Both the position numbers and the translations under genes were made by a program. 20,383 nt of DNA from Ophiothrix spiculata (Eukaryota; Echinodermata; Ophiuroidea; Amphilepidida; Ophiotrichidae), in NCBI GenBank assembly GCA_000969725.1, contig JXSR01S035113.1, one strand, 5' to 3'. The notes below the pieces were generated by a model, which saw only the letters and a program-made list of their open reading frames with translations, was not told the origin of the DNA and searched no databases. Positions 17,618-20,383 of the stretch are shown here, one piece after another (the first letter of the stretch is position 1; the number at the start of each line of letters is the position of its first letter).

Positions 17618-17692
17618 TATGTACCATACATTGGAAGGCCTGTGTTGAGGCTGGTCTACCTCAACACAGGCCTTTCGATGTACCGGTACATA
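17618..17692. other. Long hairpin (candidate small-RNA precursor or tiny foldback)
   Basis: AAGGCCTGTGTTGAGG (17635-17650) pairs perfectly with CCTCAACACAGGCCTT (17659-17674) around the 8-base loop CTGGTCTA. The stem extends outward by ACATTGG/TCGATGT with two G-U type pairs and, after a small bulge, by TATGTACC/GGTACATA. The total of about 75 bases with over 30 paired positions has the size and shape of an animal pre-microRNA. No known microRNA seed is recognised, and in this MITE-rich area a foldback remnant is just as likely. Confidence 0.5.
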
Positions 17693-17822
17693 TAGGCCTA
17701 CATCCATCTATAGGCCTGATGAAATCAGATTGAACATGTGCTAAGTTTATGTCATGATTTCAAGCAATTGGGAAAAAGGTGAAGACATTTTGACCATCTA
17801 ATAGGGTGTAGAAATTGTTTAA

Positions 17823-18048
17823 AGGAGCGCTGTCCGATTTGATCAGCACTTTTTGAGATTTTGGTACCAAAACATTCCTCATATATTTCTCATTAGCCAT
17901 GTGAAATTTTACAGCTCTATAATTGAAAATGTGTTAAAAAATCAATGGTAACCAATTTTAACTGAAATTTGAAATTGAAGCATCTTTTAGTGGTGACCTT
18001 TCATATGTACAGTGAAAACTAAAATTTGAAAAATCGGACCATGTACCT
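17823..18048. mobile_element. TTAA-flanked MITE, 226 bp
   Basis: TTAA stands on both sides (17819-17822 and 18049-18052). The ends AGGAGCGCTGTCCGATTT and AAATCGGACCATGTACCT are inverted repeats matching best at the outer AGG and the inner GTCCGATTT. TTAA duplication and AGG-type ends point to a piggyBac- or Kolobok-like family. The interior is non-coding. It directly abuts the next TTAA element and shares its right TTAA with it. Confidence 0.75.
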
Positions 18049-18052
18049 TTAA

Positions 18053-18956
18053 AGGTGCAATTCATGATTCTGATGTGACAAAACCTCACCCCTTTTCTAG
18101 CTAAATAAAAAGAAGAGTACAAAATAGATATGTGCTGAAAATTTCACTTGATTCCGACCATTCATTTTCCAGTTACAAGCTTTTCAGCATTTTTAAATTC
18201 ACCATAGGCTACTATACTGTAGTCCTGGCACCATGACTTGACTTAGTGTCTAGTCATAGGAAATGCCATGTAGTAAAACTGCTATTTAACAAAGCATGTT
18301 TGTACAGACCATCTGAGGACTAAGTCCACACCTCAAATTCAACCAAAAAATTGAAGCTGTTCACAATTTTTTTAATTAGTAAGCTGCTTGAGTCTTGTGC
18401 ATATCATGATAAGTGGTTTGTTAACATTTAGAATCAAAATGTGTGATTTTGGGGGCTAAACTTGCCCTGTATGACATTGGGGTTCTGAGTTTGACAACCT
18501 CAACTTTGTTTGTACGTCCATATTTTGGATGATAAATTTCATCTTTGGGTTTAAATTAGGTTTGTAATGATTCTACACTATTTAAAGATGTTGCCTATGC
18601 CGAGTGGAATTTTTTTAGGTTTTTAATTTGTCAAATATTTCATGTCAAAACTTAGAAAGTTAAGTATTACGCATTATTCCTGTGACCTAGGGCCTATAGA
18701 AATTACAATACCCAATGATAAAAGTTAATTGATGGTCCATGGTCACAGCTCTGGGACTAACTATACTGTGTAGTAATTACTGTCGGGGCCCCGACAATAA
18801 TTAGAAAATGGCTCAAAAATGTAAGCACATTTGAAAGAATGGCTTGGGGATTGTAACATATACCAGTCAAGGATTCTTATGAGCTAAAAAACTCAATTTA
18901 GATAGGGGTGACCTTGAGGATGAAAAGTGGATCATGAATTGCTCCTTTATTAATGA
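18053..18956. mobile_element. TTAA-type non-autonomous element, about 904 bp
   Basis: The left end AGGTGCAATTCATGAT (after TTAA at 18049-18052) is mirrored by ATCATGAATTGCTCCT at 18941-18956, followed by TTAT. The weaker pairing continues inward. GTAGTCCTGGCACCATG near 18220 also matches, inverted, CATGGTCACAGCTCTGGGAC near 18738. The right 140 bases recur at about 105-256, where the copy ends in CCCT plus TTAA, which supports this boundary. No transposase frame is present. The superfamily is piggyBac- or Kolobok-like by target site only. Confidence 0.7.
18775..18802. repeat. GC-centred palindrome TGTCGGGGCCCCGACA
   Basis: The 16-base core is a perfect palindrome. With AATTAC on the left and ATAATT on the right it extends to 28 bases with one mismatched pair. 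It lies within the 18053-18956 element and stands out in an AT-rich context. It could extrude as a cruciform or mark two abutting ends of an older element. Confidence 0.7.
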
Positions 18957-19052
18957 CAAGATTCACAAGAATCATATAATCCATGCTTTCAAAAAAAGGC
19001 AAACACTATATACAAGACCGTCTTTCGCATAACTAGCAAATCACTACAAGAC

Positions 19053-19133
19053 TAAAATTGGACCTACAGAGGATGATTAGTCCTTGATTTTTCTAAATAA
19101 AATTGGACCTACAGAGGATTGTTAGTCCTTGGT
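19053..19133. repeat. 45-bp tandem duplication
   Basis: TAAAATTGGACCTACAGAGG starts at 19053 and again at 19098, each followed by AT(G)ATTAGTCCTTG-like sequence. Two near-identical units suggest a recent local duplication. Confidence 0.85.
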
Positions 19134-19400
19134 CAGCCCCATCGCTTCGTCGCTACCGCTTCCTCAGCTCTGCTTTTATGCCTTATTAGTTCTTACCTAA
19201 GACGCTACGCTCCCAGATTGGATAAAAGTCTGAACTTACTACAGTGGCGTTGCCGCTACACAATATAGGTGCTTCTATCCTTCTATCCTTATATCCTTAT
19301 ACTTTTTAGACTAAGTAAATGAAAAAGATACGACTGCTCTTAATTTTACGTAACTCTACTATTGTCTTGTCTTGTCTTGTCTTACTAGTTAGCAAAGCAT
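19134..19400. repeat. Short simple repeats in a GC-richer stretch
   Basis: TCGCT/CGCTTC words recur at 19142-19170. Three degenerate TATCCTT units lie at 19273-19301. A (CTTGT)n run of about 4.4 units lies at 19362-19383. No gene was recognised around them. Confidence 0.6.
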
Positions 19401-19744
19401 CTGTCGACACATCACACTAACTTGACCTCTGGATGGTGGTATGTCTTTAGTTTTGTGGTTTTTTGCATGGTTCATTGAAATAATCTTTGATGGCGTTTTA
19501 AAAATGTTCAGGCTCGGGCTATGGGTAACGGTAAATCCGACACGTATCTTTACTAAGGTAAAGATACGCTCAACTCCATTGACCTTCTCTACAGACGAAT
19601 TTCACAAGTCAATATCTTCTTTCAGAGTGCATATAAATTTACCAAAAGTATGCCAGTACATTCTTATTAGTATCTAACAACATATACCAGGCCTATTACT
19701 AGCTTCAGTTGAGTTTAAATGCATTATTTTGATAAAAATGTGTC

Positions 19745-19769
19745 AAAATCCAAGATGGCGGCCACCATG
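19745..19769 (+). promoter_or_regulatory. YY1-like motif running into a Kozak ATG
   Basis: CCAAGATGGCGGCC (19750-19763) matches the animal YY1 consensus CAAGATGGCGGC. It leads directly into GCCACCATG, an ideal Kozak context, with the ATG at 19767. The frame that follows is only 35 codons (to 19874) and resembles nothing known. The complement of AAAATCCAAGATGGCNGCC also occurs near 5645-5664, so the motif may simply belong to a dispersed repeat. No evidence of an active promoter. Confidence 0.35.
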
Positions 19770-19950
19770 TGGTCTAACAAAAAAGTTGCCAAAATTTGGT
19801 TTAAAAATTACTCTAGCATTTTAAAATACTCACAATATTATTCCAGATATAGTCATTGTGGATCATTTCAGTGAATATTTAGGTCATGCATGTTAACTTA
19901 GTTTACAAAAAATTGATGAAACAACTTTTTCAACTCGTGACTGTACGATG

Positions 19951-20064
19951 TCAATTGACTTTCTTGACTCTATTGAAGAGTCACATGGTTGGGACTAGGG
20001 CAACGGATGCAGGTAGTTTATTCCATTCCTTCACAGTAGTTGGGAAAAATGAATCACGCCAGGC
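19951..20064 (-). pseudogene. LINE (CR1/Jockey-like) polyprotein C-terminal fragment
   Basis: The minus strand from about 20064 reads VAWRDSFFPTTVKEWNKLPA, then SVALVPTM, one in-frame stop (TGA, complement near 19981-19983), and LFNRVKKVN before a final stop at 19953-19951. The pattern S-F-F-P-x-T-V/I-x-x-W-N-x-L-P, then L-x-x-F-x-x-x-V, is the familiar end of many non-LTR retrotransposon ORF2 proteins, just after the reverse-transcriptase and thumb region. Upstream coding (20065 and above on the plus scale) is interrupted and not clearly recognisable. This is a short, 5'-truncated LINE remnant in minus orientation; its 3' untranslated part should lie below 19951. Confidence 0.8.
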
Positions 20065-20245
20065 AACAACCTCCAACTATTATATAGACTGTCTCTTGTA
20101 CATAACGTTTTGGTAACTGTATACACGACTAGTCTTGTATATAGTCACTACCTTCAAAAAAACCAAGAATGATAATCATATCATATGTAGACCACCACGG
20201 CAGCCATTACGGTTTGACACTTGTTCCAATACAACGCATGTGTTC

Positions 20246-20269
20246 TCGGTGGCTAAAATTAGCCACCGA
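20246..20269. repeat. Palindrome with 11-bp perfect stem
   Basis: TCGGTGGCTAA and TTAGCCACCGA flank two A bases. It could form a hairpin. It is not followed by a T run and nothing shows it to be a terminator or a binding site. Confidence 0.7.
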
Positions 20270-20383
20270 CTTTATCGCTATTTGCCATCCCTTTTTGTTG
20301 GATCACTCATGTATTATTGTTAACAATATTAATGAGTATCTACTTTATACCCGTATGTTATTACTAATGAAAATCCATGTGCA

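Noticed and set aside
3295-19272. Shared 14-mer CACAATATAGGTGC near 3295 and 19260
   Set aside because: A single match of this length is expected by chance in an AT-rich 20-kb window, and the flanks differ.
1-20383. CRISPR array, bacterial operon or phage system
   Set aside because: The minisatellites have no unique spacers, no operon-like gene packing exists, and all signals are those of a eukaryotic repeat-rich region.

Overview
This window reads as non-coding DNA, intergenic or intronic, from an animal genome. No host protein-coding gene could be supported. It is AT-rich. The open frames are short, and the longer ones come from low-complexity or repeat DNA. The density of small inverted-repeat transposons, a Penelope-type GIY-YIG fragment, a CR1/Jockey-like LINE tail, tRNA-derived SINE heads, a (GATT)n tail and frequent TAGGCCTA-like words fit a marine invertebrate, perhaps a deuterostome such as an echinoderm, hemichordate or lancelet. 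That placement is inference only.

Layout. 1-2600: right end of a TTAA-flanked element (about 105-256), then a degenerate 50-bp minisatellite (842-1160). 2632-3232: internally deleted mariner-like element. About 3440-3560: tRNA-like SINE head on the minus strand. 4090-4320: GC-rich block of inverted motifs. 5582-5969: a small inverted-repeat element followed by the broken 3' end of a Penelope-like element. 6248-6463: nested near-perfect foldback. 6964-7348: hAT-type MITE with a pyrimidine tract inside. 8500-8844: MITE with an exact 9-bp target duplication. 8854-12215: mostly featureless, with a diverged tandem duplication, a second tRNA-like SINE head and a decayed coding trace. 12216-12753: second copy of the mariner family. 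13427-13462: (TGAT)n.

From 13.8 kb to 19 kb the window is a near-continuous patchwork of small elements. It holds a CCCGGG...CACTCA element, a TTCAAC-rich element, a CAGAGATGCCA element and a 59-bp minisatellite. The minisatellite lies between two diverged copies of one repeat, and the second copy is split by a hAT MITE. A TGTGACCC element, a long hairpin and two TTAA-flanked elements that share one TTAA follow. The last kilobase holds a YY1-like/Kozak motif, the C-terminal end of a LINE reverse-transcriptase polyprotein on the minus strand, and a short palindrome.

No genes work together here. The interest lies in insertion structure: exact target duplications, an in-window empty-site comparison, abutting insertions, nested palindromes and transposase remnants. 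All similarity statements come from reading the sequence by eye; no database was searched.
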